Source: Flavobacterium lipolyticum
GTDB taxonomy: Bacteria; Bacteroidota; Bacteroidia; Flavobacteriales; Flavobacteriaceae
NCBI RefSeq assembly: GCF_020905335.1
Contig: NZ_JAJJMN010000001.1
Coordinates: forward strand, 2,976,001-3,040,000
DNA length: 64,000 nucleotides
Direction of reading: 5' to 3'
Positions 19,301-26,847 of this stretch are shown piece after piece (the first letter of the stretch is position 1; the number at the start of each line of letters is the position of its first letter). The notes beneath the pieces are model-generated. The model searched no databases. It was not told where the DNA came from and saw only the letters and a program-made list of their open reading frames with translations. The position numbers and the translations under genes were made by a program.

Positions 19301-19776
19301 ACAGCATCCGTTACCTCTAATCCGGTATTTTTTTTAAGATAATGTATCGGATAAGTATTGGCACTTTCGATAAGCTGCTGTTCGGCAGTTAAAAGTTCGA
19401 AGATCTCAAGCTGTTTTGAACCATCGTAAAAATAAGGTTTGTAAGCCGCTTTTTTGTTGTCGTATACTTTATAATGAGTGTATTGTTTACTTTCAAAATC
19501 AATAATTTTTCCGCCGTTTGGAGTAGACTTGTACAACTGTATAAGATCACCGTCGGTTGTGATACCGCTGCCTTGAGTTATGGTAATGTCTTTTGAAACG
19601 GGGCTGTATGAAACCTTAAATCCGCAAATGATGCCGACACCACTAAGACCAATTCTGGAAATACGATCCTGATCATCAAAATAATCTACAATCTCGTTAA
19701 GATGTCCTTCTGTTAGTACCTGATTTTTAGTGAATCTTCGGTACAGCGTTGTTATGGTTGAAAGTTTTACTAACAT
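16318..19776 (-). CDS. Large PKD-domain baseplate or fibre-position protein of the eCIS
   Basis: The 1152-aa protein occupies the Afp13/Pvc13 slot, between the second baseplate gene and the tape measure gene. The N terminus (FTKNQVLTEGHLNEIVDYFD, then GVGIICGF) resembles proteins seen in Bacteroidota eCIS loci, possibly a baseplate-attached domain. A Tyr/Gly-rich stretch (YYYGYGYPYEYPRG) is at about residue 590. A PKD domain is at about 740-815 (YVWDFGDGSEP), and further Ig-like beta domains follow to about residue 960, with a helical C terminus. No signal peptide is present. PKD and Ig-like domains often bind surfaces, so it may be a receptor-binding or peripheral structural component; that role is inferred from position. 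Confidence 0.72.
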   Translation of the reverse strand: MLVKLSTITTLYRRFTKNQVLTEGHLNEIVDYFDDQDRISRIGLSGVGIICGFKVSYSPVSKDITITQGSGITTDGDLIQLYKSTPNGGKIIDFESKQYTHYKVYDNKKAAYKPYFYDGSKQLEIFELLTAEQQLIESANTYPIHYLKKNTGLEVTDAVVLLYIESYEKDSDLCVSLSCDNQGLEIIGNHKALLVSKTVAAQINTHDKIISKIKFSNLYYKLPELVSNRIVLQPEDFSSYYEIKRKFTNGLFRNNVVARLQDGFEILLTPLKMPTILDSIKKNLAALYSFDEKNVPPDFQYRYDLLNDLIDTYNEIRLLLSNMDYDFCFPDIKSFPKHLMLGEVQKSGPCFEYRHSFYKSPLLTGQNLSTCNDCLPFDTLNEPGKKDTINEFIVDLEGKEITICYGKNTDLQQLYSLIKRCVQLLANYNVNYTYIKITPSFELGLLGKKAIPFYNNVGDHLIELWDYEKTTIGQQRNNRSYHDNLLNTKWPNEMVSDHNFYRIEGHQGTDYKKALKTIQAIRRQYGLGFNVVVLGVKAYDAKKIVENYTSYYLNKNHGYEHKSGVAPGGTFVMIYIEGEYSQYPYYYGYGYPYEYPRGNSLAGDFEKEGDKKEPGESIVINPVIADFTLPYLCCDDNFITLSLPMNHICFDETTPYFPFHVTPTGGFVKADVDEDLNGGVTKNQYGEFVFDPKLVSEELIGKPITFTVNNFETNCQITIFRKPKFDFTFVFPKSLHKDGVVVDFSISGENQKDMKYVWDFGDGSEPVATTEAKIQHIYAYEVPAKESYSFQVKVTGENGNCNAQAQHPVTFEVPVVVSIDTKNICKNDLKPHVLTIEPNSKKTVLSGPGVSQNDAGQYIFIGNNVPKDVDQVVILINGKPSNLTIIMQNPPVALFSHSIRNNQIAFSNKSTDALKYIWNIEEEIIETDATEAIIRPTSLYKNDVIKVSLSALNKRCGESIDGPRDIRIREKPTENPCLTNAVEFVKKTNLTFEKINQQPELQKFSKETLSLITEIQKQFASVEKETSAYINGDFNTALPEMYNELVYHNLLLGSKNARMEEEKTVLSFLNESHISLFYTIIKCQPAELINKFEKPFTTITARIDSLLQGFVKNQYKTDPKGTLKSFLTDQKIPFKDIKFILEAIESQLKSLN

Positions 19777-19788
19777 TTTGAATGGTAT

Positions 19789-22491
19789 TTATAGTGATCC
19801 TAAATTTGTTTTTCCCAGTATTATTTTCTCGAATTGATTTTCGTTTTCGTCGTTGCAGTCAAATAATCTTCCTGTAGGATATAAATTGCTGAGGTTCGAT
19901 AGAGAGGTGATAAGCTTTATGAGATCTGTCTCCGGCTGATCCTGATTCAATAAGGTTTTGGCAAATAAATAATCCTTGTAAGAGTTCTCAAACCGCAAAA
20001 GTTCGTTTTCTGCCGGATTTTGAATTTCATTTTTCCGATGTCCGATCCAGCAGATTTTTGCCAGAACATGCGCCGGTAATTCTTCCTTAATTACTTTTTC
20101 GATATAATTTCTGAAATCGATGTTGGCAAAACGCAAAGTATATCCGGGCAGAATAATACTGACGCGATAGGAGTAAGGGTCGAGAGGTTCACAGCTCTTA
20201 CACTCATCCGTGCAGACCGGTAAAAATGTTGCCAGATTTACAATAGTCTGGTTCACATCCGGGCGAAGCATCATGTGTTCTACAATAAACAAACCTTCTT
20301 CTGTAAACACTTCTTTCATAAAATGAATCAAATCGAGAATAGACTGTTTTACTTTAGCCAAAGAACTGTAGTAAGTGTACCTTTTGGCAATGATACGGTC
20401 CTTATTGTTCACATCCGTAATTAACGGATTAATGATGTCATACGAATACTTTCCGGAAGGAGACCGGTGTATCTGAATGTTATCGATGACCTGCGGATCT
20501 GTGATGCCTTTTTTAAAAGCCTCTTCGACATTGTATTCGCGGGTTTGAATGATTTGTAAAATAGCAAAATACATTTCCCGATTGGCAACCGAGGTGTCGT
20601 AATACTCTGTCGTGGCAGAAAGCACGATTTTGTTTTGATCATCCCTGATTCTCCATCGGTATACCAGTTGATTGTCTGAATCAATAAAATGATAGAGATC
20701 AACAAAGGAATCCGAAAGATGTCTTCTGTTGTAGTTTTTAATCCCCAAAAGCCTTGCAATTCTCTTTTTTACCCCCGAAACATTATCAGTATCCCACAGA
20801 TTGCTGTTGGGTTGTCGGTAATAGTTAAAAGAACTGCCGCGGTTTTTGCTTACGATTTTATAATCTTTCAAAAAATCTTCTTTGTTTTTCAGCACGACCT
20901 CATCTGTAGCACTGCCGTAGATACTTTTGTTAATGAAAACATACTCAGAGAAACGTTCTGCAAACCGTCCTAAAAGATGATCCAGAATAGAATTTCGTCT
21001 TTCAATATTGTTGTCCAGCTCTTTAAAGAGAATTTCTGTCAGATAATCATCATTGTTTTCAGGATAGTCTTTTACCAGTTCGCTAAAGCCTTTAATGTCT
21101 TTTACCGCCTGGGTAAAAAATGTTTTAGTGAGATTGCCGCTTACCGAAAGTATTTCGTTAACCTTTCCCAAATGTTTAAAGTAACTGGCCAGAATCTGAT
21201 CAAAGAATAAAAGATAGGCTTTAAGCTGTTTGGCCTGCGATTGTCGCGCCACTGTGGCTCCTGATGGTAAACCGACTTCTCCGATTCCGTACGTATCCGG
21301 AAAATCGTTCTGTATGGTGGTATAACTGTTTGGGTTTAAATAAGTGCCTTTTGGTATTTTCAGTTCTTTGTGTTTGCTGGAATAATCGGTAGCTTTATCT
21401 TTTACGTCATTAATTTCCTTCAGATAAAGATCTACCTGGGTTTTATTGATGTTCAGAGGCAGTACGCCTTTATTGTAGTTGAAAACACTTTTATTACAGA
21501 TTACCGGTTTTTGGTATTCTTTGAGGCAAAGCAGCCACTGATTGGCCACCGCTTCATCATCGCCGCAATTCCCCAGAGAAATATCTTTGATGGTCAGCAC
21601 TCCGGGCACATTCATGATCAGTTTGATAATATCCGATAATCGCACCTCACTGGTCAGTTCGGCTTCGATTAATTCTTTGGTATCAATAAAACCGTGTTCC
21701 AAAACCGGCCCGTCAAAAATTTCTAAGGAAGTGTACCCCTTATCAAGCATTTGCTTAACCGAATAAAAATTAACGGTGGTTGATAAATAACCGTCTAATG
21801 CGGTTAACACCAGGGCATGAACCATTTCTTCGTCGGCCTGAGTATCGATCTCAATGCTGGCACATATTTTTATAGGATATTCATCGACTTTTATAATGTT
21901 GATCAGGTCTTCACACAGATTTCTGTTGGCATGAAATTTTTGTCTGATTTTGTCTTTGACACTATTAATTTCAGAGAGTTTATTGCTCTCGAAATCGACA
22001 TAAAGATCGTATAAGCCTTTGAGCTGAAATTGCTTTTTAAGGCGGCTTGGGACTTCGCTAAAATCCTGATAATTATAGGATAGCAGTTCGTCTTTGCAAT
22101 TCACGTAAACGGTTTTGTAGTGCTTTGCCGGCCAGCAGTTTTTAACACCGTCGATATCGATAAACAGTTTTCTGTAATCCAGTGCAGTAACCGGACTTGT
22201 AGTCAATACTTCGGAAGCCTTAAAAAACTGGTTGGGAATATCTTTTTCTTTTGCGTCAGAAGCAAGGAGGTTTTCGATTGGCAAATCGGTTCTCATGCCG
22301 AGATCGGTTATCGCATAACAAAGCATCTCCAGCATCGTGATACCGGGATCATGCGAATTAAAATCAGTCCATAATTTGCCACCCAGTTGTTCGATATACT
22401 CAATGCCTTTTTTTCTGAGATAGAAAAAATCCAAGTCATCTTCGGTCGCAACCTTTTTAGGAATTGTATTATGTGGATTTAGTATTGACAT
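19789..22491 (-). CDS. eCIS baseplate protein, Afp12/Pvc12-like
   Basis: The 900-aa protein carries the N-terminal pattern of the second large eCIS baseplate protein (DLDFFYLRKKGIEYIEQLGG, then WTDFNSHDPGITMLEMLCYAITDLGMR). Proteins of this group form the wedge with the gp6/baseplate-J type subunit. Its start overlaps the stop of the preceding baseplate gene by 13 nt, indicating translational coupling and a fixed ratio. No membrane segments are present. The length is close to that of Afp12-type proteins. Confidence 0.88.
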   Translation of the reverse strand: MSILNPHNTIPKKVATEDDLDFFYLRKKGIEYIEQLGGKLWTDFNSHDPGITMLEMLCYAITDLGMRTDLPIENLLASDAKEKDIPNQFFKASEVLTTSPVTALDYRKLFIDIDGVKNCWPAKHYKTVYVNCKDELLSYNYQDFSEVPSRLKKQFQLKGLYDLYVDFESNKLSEINSVKDKIRQKFHANRNLCEDLINIIKVDEYPIKICASIEIDTQADEEMVHALVLTALDGYLSTTVNFYSVKQMLDKGYTSLEIFDGPVLEHGFIDTKELIEAELTSEVRLSDIIKLIMNVPGVLTIKDISLGNCGDDEAVANQWLLCLKEYQKPVICNKSVFNYNKGVLPLNINKTQVDLYLKEINDVKDKATDYSSKHKELKIPKGTYLNPNSYTTIQNDFPDTYGIGEVGLPSGATVARQSQAKQLKAYLLFFDQILASYFKHLGKVNEILSVSGNLTKTFFTQAVKDIKGFSELVKDYPENNDDYLTEILFKELDNNIERRNSILDHLLGRFAERFSEYVFINKSIYGSATDEVVLKNKEDFLKDYKIVSKNRGSSFNYYRQPNSNLWDTDNVSGVKKRIARLLGIKNYNRRHLSDSFVDLYHFIDSDNQLVYRWRIRDDQNKIVLSATTEYYDTSVANREMYFAILQIIQTREYNVEEAFKKGITDPQVIDNIQIHRSPSGKYSYDIINPLITDVNNKDRIIAKRYTYYSSLAKVKQSILDLIHFMKEVFTEEGLFIVEHMMLRPDVNQTIVNLATFLPVCTDECKSCEPLDPYSYRVSIILPGYTLRFANIDFRNYIEKVIKEELPAHVLAKICWIGHRKNEIQNPAENELLRFENSYKDYLFAKTLLNQDQPETDLIKLITSLSNLSNLYPTGRLFDCNDENENQFEKIILGKTNLGSL

Positions 22492-25400
22492 GACTCTTCG
22501 GATTGAAAATTAGGTGTTGTACAACTGTTGATTTTTGTAGAAATGATATGATTTTTTACCGACACCAGTATGCGTTTTGGGTTAGACGGTGACAGTACCG
22601 GCAAGAAATCCAGTGTTGCCTGATAAGTAATATCGTTCGGATTTTCTGATTCGGTATTGTCTTTGAGTTTCGCCATTTCTAACTCTGCTAAATAATCTAC
22701 ATAGTATAATTTTTCGATATAGTCAATGATCGTACTCCGGTGTAATTCAATTCCGAAAAGGATGTCCTGAGTGGTGTCAAATGCCCACGGCGACAAAAAT
22801 TTGGTGATATCTTCATTGAGCTGTTTTTTATAAAAGTTTTCATCGTATTGAGCATAAAACCGCACATTGAGTTTGATGATCACCTTCTCGTATTCCGGAT
22901 TAATTACAGCGGCTTCGACATGCATACTGTTGAGATTGCTGATGTAATTTCGAATCTTATTTAAGGTAGCCGTATTTACTCTTGGTTCATAAAGGTCAAA
23001 TACATTTTTGTTTATAATATCCGGGACCACTATAAGAGTAATATCTCCGGGAGAAAGAAAGGATTCCTTTTCATTATTGGTATGGTTCAGGCATTTTACT
23101 CTGAAAACTTCCGGAAACTCCTGAAGGATAAGATGCTCATAATCCCATAGCGTTATCGCTCTGTTTTTGTGGCGAAGACGTTCACTTACCCGTTTGTAAT
23201 AGGTCTCGTCTGATTCCTGTGCTTTTCCGTTAAAAGAATTAAAAGGCTGTGCGACACTTTTCACCTGTGTGATGCGGGTAATGAGTTTAGAAATCGTTTC
23301 AGCGGGCAATCCTTTTTCTAAATGAGACAATTCGTTATTGTGGTTGTAAAATTCGGCTGTAACCACTTGTGTTTTAATATCGATTATTTTGCAGACGGCA
23401 TCATAAGCTTTATGCATTTTTGCTCTTACCCAGATCAGGTTGTCCGGAAATAAAGTATTTGTTTTGGTAGCCTGTTTTGGAATCGCAAATTTCAGTATCC
23501 CCGACTTTAAAAAATTATCGGTAGAATTGGCTAAAATTTCATTCTCGATATTTTTCCATTGATTGTTACAAAGAACAAACCATTCTATTTTTTGTCTCCC
23601 CACGAAAGAGTCTACCTGTGGATTTTCGCTTCCTTCAAGTATCTGCACCAATAAAGCAACCTGCTGTAAAGTTTCGGCTTCCTCAAGACCGATGTAAAAT
23701 TCGCCTCCTTTGCAATAATCAGGAACGAGACGGCTTGTAAGAGCGCTATTAGCATCCAAAACCCCTTTCTGTCTGGCAACATTTTTTAAATAAGAATGTT
23801 CTTCACTCTGTCCAAATGGAGCTTCATGAAATAATCGGATTCGTTCTGACTGATATTCGACTTCGGTTTGATGGGTAAAATTGACCGTTTCCTCCGCCGT
23901 ATAATCTAAACTAATGGTTTCGACAAATGGCGTATAAGCTTCATTCGGAATCAGGGTATCCGCAATTTTACTCATAACAGCGAGTGTATATATTTTGGGG
24001 TACAAAGAGTGCAGCAACGATTGGTTTAGCGTCAATCGGATCGGGCCGCTTTTGTCAATGTCGTAACCGTCTCCTGCTAAAGGAAATTCGGTTACATAAA
24101 CCCCGTCTTTTAGCGTAAACAAAGTAGTGTCTGTAATTTTAGTTTCCCAGTTTTCTTTATTTAAGAGAGATACATTACCTTTAAAATAAGCATCGGAGTC
24201 TACAATAAGATCGGTGTCGACGGTGTTAAGAATCAAATTACTTTTTTTTGGAATATTTATGGCGACAGCATCTGCTTTAGGCTCAGGATCTTCCGGCTGA
24301 TTTACGGCTTTGTCTTTTATAATTTCTTCCAGAAACATTCCGTTAAAGAAAAGAGTCTGGCTTATGGTGGTATCCTGATATTTCTTTTTGTAGGCCTGAT
24401 AGTGCGTTTTAAAAGATTTGGGGGTGTTTTTCCATTTTATAGAGACGTTGATATTCTTCCATTTTTTGGAAAACATTTCCGGATAATCAATAAGAAATGA
24501 GGAACCGCTGGTAGGCTGTGTGGTAAAAGGATAGAAAGGTTTTTCGGCATTTAGTAAACCGGTATCGCTTTCGAGTAATAGTGATTTTACATCTTTTACG
24601 TCTACTTTAACACCAATGCTGCTGACGGTTTTGGTCACCAGATTTCTAAATAAATAATGTCCTTTTTTGTCTTCTGTACGAATTAAAAATCGGATAACAG
24701 GTTCTGTAGTTGAGAAATGTTCTCCTAATTTCTTTTGATTATAGTTTACAACAGAGGGGGTATCTTTTGAAATTTGAAACACCAATCGCAATTGCTTTCC
24801 CGCAATACCTGAAGTAGCAGCTGTTCCTATAAGTTTAAAAGGACCAAGCCATGCTTTTTCGCCACTGCAGAAAATGCTGATATTATCAACAAGATCATTG
24901 ACGGTAATGGGTTCTTTGAACGGTTCGGTATCAAAAGTAAAAGCCTCATTGAAGGTAACGGTAATATCGATATTTCTTTCGCCTTCTTTTAGTTGCAATA
25001 AGGGTGAAGCGATGGTAAAGCCAAGTCTGGCAGCTTCCAGTTCAGTATATTTTTCTTCATTAGAAGTATATCCAAACGGCAACCAGTACTTGGATCCTTC
25101 CTTAAGACTTTCTCCCTTTCCATCAAGAGAGTTGGCCACCTGGCTGCATTTTATCTCCCCTAGCGTGATATCATTATAAACACTCTTAAGCGCTGTAATT
25201 TGAGCTTTGTTGGCAACTAATTCTTCGGTTGTTTTATAGATAAGTTTGTTGCCTAAAGCATCTTTTCCCGCATCCAATTGTGTTTGCGCTTCGATTCGTT
25301 CTTCGGTACTTTTTTTAGCCAGCTCGAAAATAACATGTACCTGATCTGGTTTTGCAGCGAGTTTTTCGATTTGTAAAATATCCTTGTAAAAGAAATCGAG

Positions 25401-25817
25401 ATGTTTTTTGGTAATTTTATTAAAGCGCTCTTTAGACAGTTCCAATAATTTCAGGAAACAGATAAAAAGGGTCATGTGAGGCGTTAACGTGCCTTCGAAT
25501 TCAATATCCCGAAGTGTTTCCGAAATACTTTCTTTCAGAAGCGTATAATCTTTGTCTTTTCTGTTTGGAATGTCTTTTTTCGAATAGCCAAAATGATCAA
25601 AAATTTCCTGCCAGTTTCCGGAAGCTTTTTTGCTGTTGTTGGTGTCAAAAAAGTTAACCTGTTTGGCAAAATTATAGGTAAAAAGAAACCAGTCTTCCCT
25701 ATCAAAGTCATGGAGCTCCAAATTGTGGGGATCGAGAATACTATTCACGCGGTCGCCCTGATCGGTGCCATTTCTTTTAAATAAGGTATCGTTGGTATGG
25801 TCGCTGTTGTTACACAT
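22479..25817 (-). CDS. eCIS baseplate protein, baseplate-J/gp6-like (Afp11/Pvc11-like)
   Basis: The 1112-aa protein has helical N-terminal segments and a C-terminal region typical of the baseplate-J family: KRVSERLRHKNRAITLWDYE followed by HLILQEFPEV (about residue 880), then GDITLIVVPD and the YISNLNSMHV / VKLNVRFYAQ type repeats. In contractile particles this protein forms the baseplate wedge around the spike. It ends in a 13-nt overlap with the next baseplate gene. A repeated hairpin element lies in the 72-nt gap between it and the gp25-like gene. Confidence 0.88.
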   Translation of the reverse strand: MCNNSDHTNDTLFKRNGTDQGDRVNSILDPHNLELHDFDREDWFLFTYNFAKQVNFFDTNNSKKASGNWQEIFDHFGYSKKDIPNRKDKDYTLLKESISETLRDIEFEGTLTPHMTLFICFLKLLELSKERFNKITKKHLDFFYKDILQIEKLAAKPDQVHVIFELAKKSTEERIEAQTQLDAGKDALGNKLIYKTTEELVANKAQITALKSVYNDITLGEIKCSQVANSLDGKGESLKEGSKYWLPFGYTSNEEKYTELEAARLGFTIASPLLQLKEGERNIDITVTFNEAFTFDTEPFKEPITVNDLVDNISIFCSGEKAWLGPFKLIGTAATSGIAGKQLRLVFQISKDTPSVVNYNQKKLGEHFSTTEPVIRFLIRTEDKKGHYLFRNLVTKTVSSIGVKVDVKDVKSLLLESDTGLLNAEKPFYPFTTQPTSGSSFLIDYPEMFSKKWKNINVSIKWKNTPKSFKTHYQAYKKKYQDTTISQTLFFNGMFLEEIIKDKAVNQPEDPEPKADAVAINIPKKSNLILNTVDTDLIVDSDAYFKGNVSLLNKENWETKITDTTLFTLKDGVYVTEFPLAGDGYDIDKSGPIRLTLNQSLLHSLYPKIYTLAVMSKIADTLIPNEAYTPFVETISLDYTAEETVNFTHQTEVEYQSERIRLFHEAPFGQSEEHSYLKNVARQKGVLDANSALTSRLVPDYCKGGEFYIGLEEAETLQQVALLVQILEGSENPQVDSFVGRQKIEWFVLCNNQWKNIENEILANSTDNFLKSGILKFAIPKQATKTNTLFPDNLIWVRAKMHKAYDAVCKIIDIKTQVVTAEFYNHNNELSHLEKGLPAETISKLITRITQVKSVAQPFNSFNGKAQESDETYYKRVSERLRHKNRAITLWDYEHLILQEFPEVFRVKCLNHTNNEKESFLSPGDITLIVVPDIINKNVFDLYEPRVNTATLNKIRNYISNLNSMHVEAAVINPEYEKVIIKLNVRFYAQYDENFYKKQLNEDITKFLSPWAFDTTQDILFGIELHRSTIIDYIEKLYYVDYLAELEMAKLKDNTESENPNDITYQATLDFLPVLSPSNPKRILVSVKNHIISTKINSCTTPNFQSEESCQY

Positions 25818-25848
25818 AATGCTTTTTATATCAATTTTACTTATCTTT

Positions 25849-25892
25849 TAGTCCAATGCAATTGGACTATATTGAATATACAATCGGTATTA
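25849..25892 (-). repeat. eCIS intergenic hairpin element, copy 1
   Basis: A perfect 9-bp inverted repeat (TAGTCCAAT-gca-ATTGGACTA, 25849-25869) is followed by a 23-nt block that reads TATTGAATATACAATCGGTA on the plus strand and runs into the stop codon of the gp25-like gene. The same arrangement occurs at the end of the sheath gene (30389-30460). On the coding strand the element sits directly behind the stop codon, so it could be an mRNA 3'-end, processing or attenuation site. Confidence 0.7.
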
Positions 25893-26300
25893 AATATTAG
25901 TTCCTTCTTGTTTGTAGAAAGGATATACCATATTAGTTCTGGAATTGGTTGCTCTGATTCTGTAATCTAAAGCCACTAACAATTCGCCATTTAAATCGTC
26001 TCCCTGACTGATGTCGATTTTCTCCACATCAATTCGCGGTTCATGGTACAAAATGGCGGTTCTGATGAGTTCAGACACATACGTTTTTAAGGTTGTGGTT
26101 AACGGTTCAAAAAGAAGCTCGTCTACATTACAGCCGTATTTAGGGACCATAATACGTTCTCCTATTTTGGTTGACAATAGAATCTCCAGACTGCTTTTAA
26201 TGTCTTCTTCATCAGAAATCATTACAGTAGCTCTGGTTGTTTTCTTAAATTCGGGAGGAAAACTCCATCCGGTTCCTAAAAAAGCTTGATCTGTTTCCAT
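25890..26300 (-). CDS. gp25-like baseplate wedge protein (Afp9/Pvc9-like)
   Basis: The 136-aa protein fits the gp25/lysozyme-like baseplate wedge family by length and pattern: FLGTGWSFPPEF near the start, EEDIKSSLEILLSTKIGERI (about 32-51), MVPKYGCNVDELLFEPL, and a C-terminal beta strand LLVALDYRIRATNSR. The family connects sheath to baseplate and has no demonstrated lysozyme activity in eCIS. It starts 2 nt after the stop codon of the PAAR gene. Confidence 0.9.
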   Translation of the reverse strand: METDQAFLGTGWSFPPEFKKTTRATVMISDEEDIKSSLEILLSTKIGERIMVPKYGCNVDELLFEPLTTTLKTYVSELIRTAILYHEPRIDVEKIDISQGDDLNGELLVALDYRIRATNSRTNMVYPFYKQEGTNI

Positions 26301-26302
26301 AA

Positions 26303-26593
26303 TTAACCAATTAAAACGGTTGCTAATCCGGCTACTATTGTGCCTCCATGTGCGGTGGAATCCCCCATACGTGCTGCGGGTTTTCCTCCAATTAAAACGG
26401 TTGCCGAACCTGCGGCGATGGTATCAGGAGGTCCTGTGCAGGTAGCCATATCTCCAACACATGCGGCTGGAACTCCTCCAATTAATACGGTTGGCGAACC
26501 GGCAGGTAAAATTGGTCCTCCCACATGGGGAACGGTTCCGGTAACCATTGGGCAAACGTGCATATCTGTAATTCTGGCGGCTGGTGCTCCCAT
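26303..26593 (-). CDS. PAAR-domain spike tip protein (Afp10-like)
   Basis: The 96-aa protein is a complete PAAR domain. It starts MGAPAARITDMHVCPMVTGT and has repeated PxxPAGSPTVLIGG and ATVLIGGKPAARMGDS hairpins, with His and Cys residues (His12, Cys14, Cys54, His83 region) suited to bind one metal ion. PAAR proteins sharpen the VgrG trimer tip. The 254-nt gap between it and the upstream VgrG gene holds a repeat and an inverted-repeat element. Confidence 0.93.
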   Translation of the reverse strand: MGAPAARITDMHVCPMVTGTVPHVGGPILPAGSPTVLIGGVPAACVGDMATCTGPPDTIAAGSATVLIGGKPAARMGDSTAHGGTIVAGLATVLIG

Positions 26594-26611
26594 AATTTTT
26601 TATATTTCAGT

Positions 26612-26647
26612 TCAATATTTTTGATATTATTGAGTACAATTGGTATT
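26612..26647. repeat. eCIS intergenic hairpin element, degenerate copy 3
   Basis: The segment has an imperfect inverted repeat (TCAATAT-ttttg-ATATtaTTGA) followed by GTACAATTGGTATT. The last part resembles the ATACAATCGGTATT block of the copies at 25849 and 30389. It lies just upstream of the PAAR start on the coding strand. Confidence 0.45.
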
Positions 26648-26675
26648 GACTTAACCTTCGTTGAGTGTAATTCAT

Positions 26676-26817
26676 TTTAACACATAGTAACATAGGTCCT
26701 GTACCTGTAAAAAGGCGTTTCACTTTATTGAAATACACATAACCTTTTATGTGAAAGAAATAAGTTTCTTTTCTGCTCTCTTTTTGCACTTAAAATTCTA
26801 TGTTTCTATGTGTTAAA
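26676..26817. repeat. 142-bp MITE-like element with 20-bp terminal inverted repeats
   Basis: The left end TTTAACACATAGTAACATAG and the right end CTATGTTTCTATGTGTTAAA are inverted repeats of 20 bp with one mismatch. The interior is AT-rich with a small hairpin around CACATAACCTTTTATGTG. No coding sequence is supported. Palindromic elements with these ends are, to my recollection, frequent in Flavobacterium intergenic regions. It sits between the VgrG and PAAR genes inside the eCIS operon. Confidence 0.65.
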
Positions 26818-26847
26818 GCTTTTTTTTTTAAAATTATCTCCGAAAGA

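Noticed and set aside
25890..26300. True lysozyme activity for the gp25-like protein
   Set aside because: The family name is historical and the protein is a structural wedge component in contractile systems; no lysozyme catalytic residues are seen.
26607..26789. Minus-strand ORF of 60 codons between PAAR and VgrG
   Set aside because: It lies inside the hairpin and MITE-like elements and has no conserved features.
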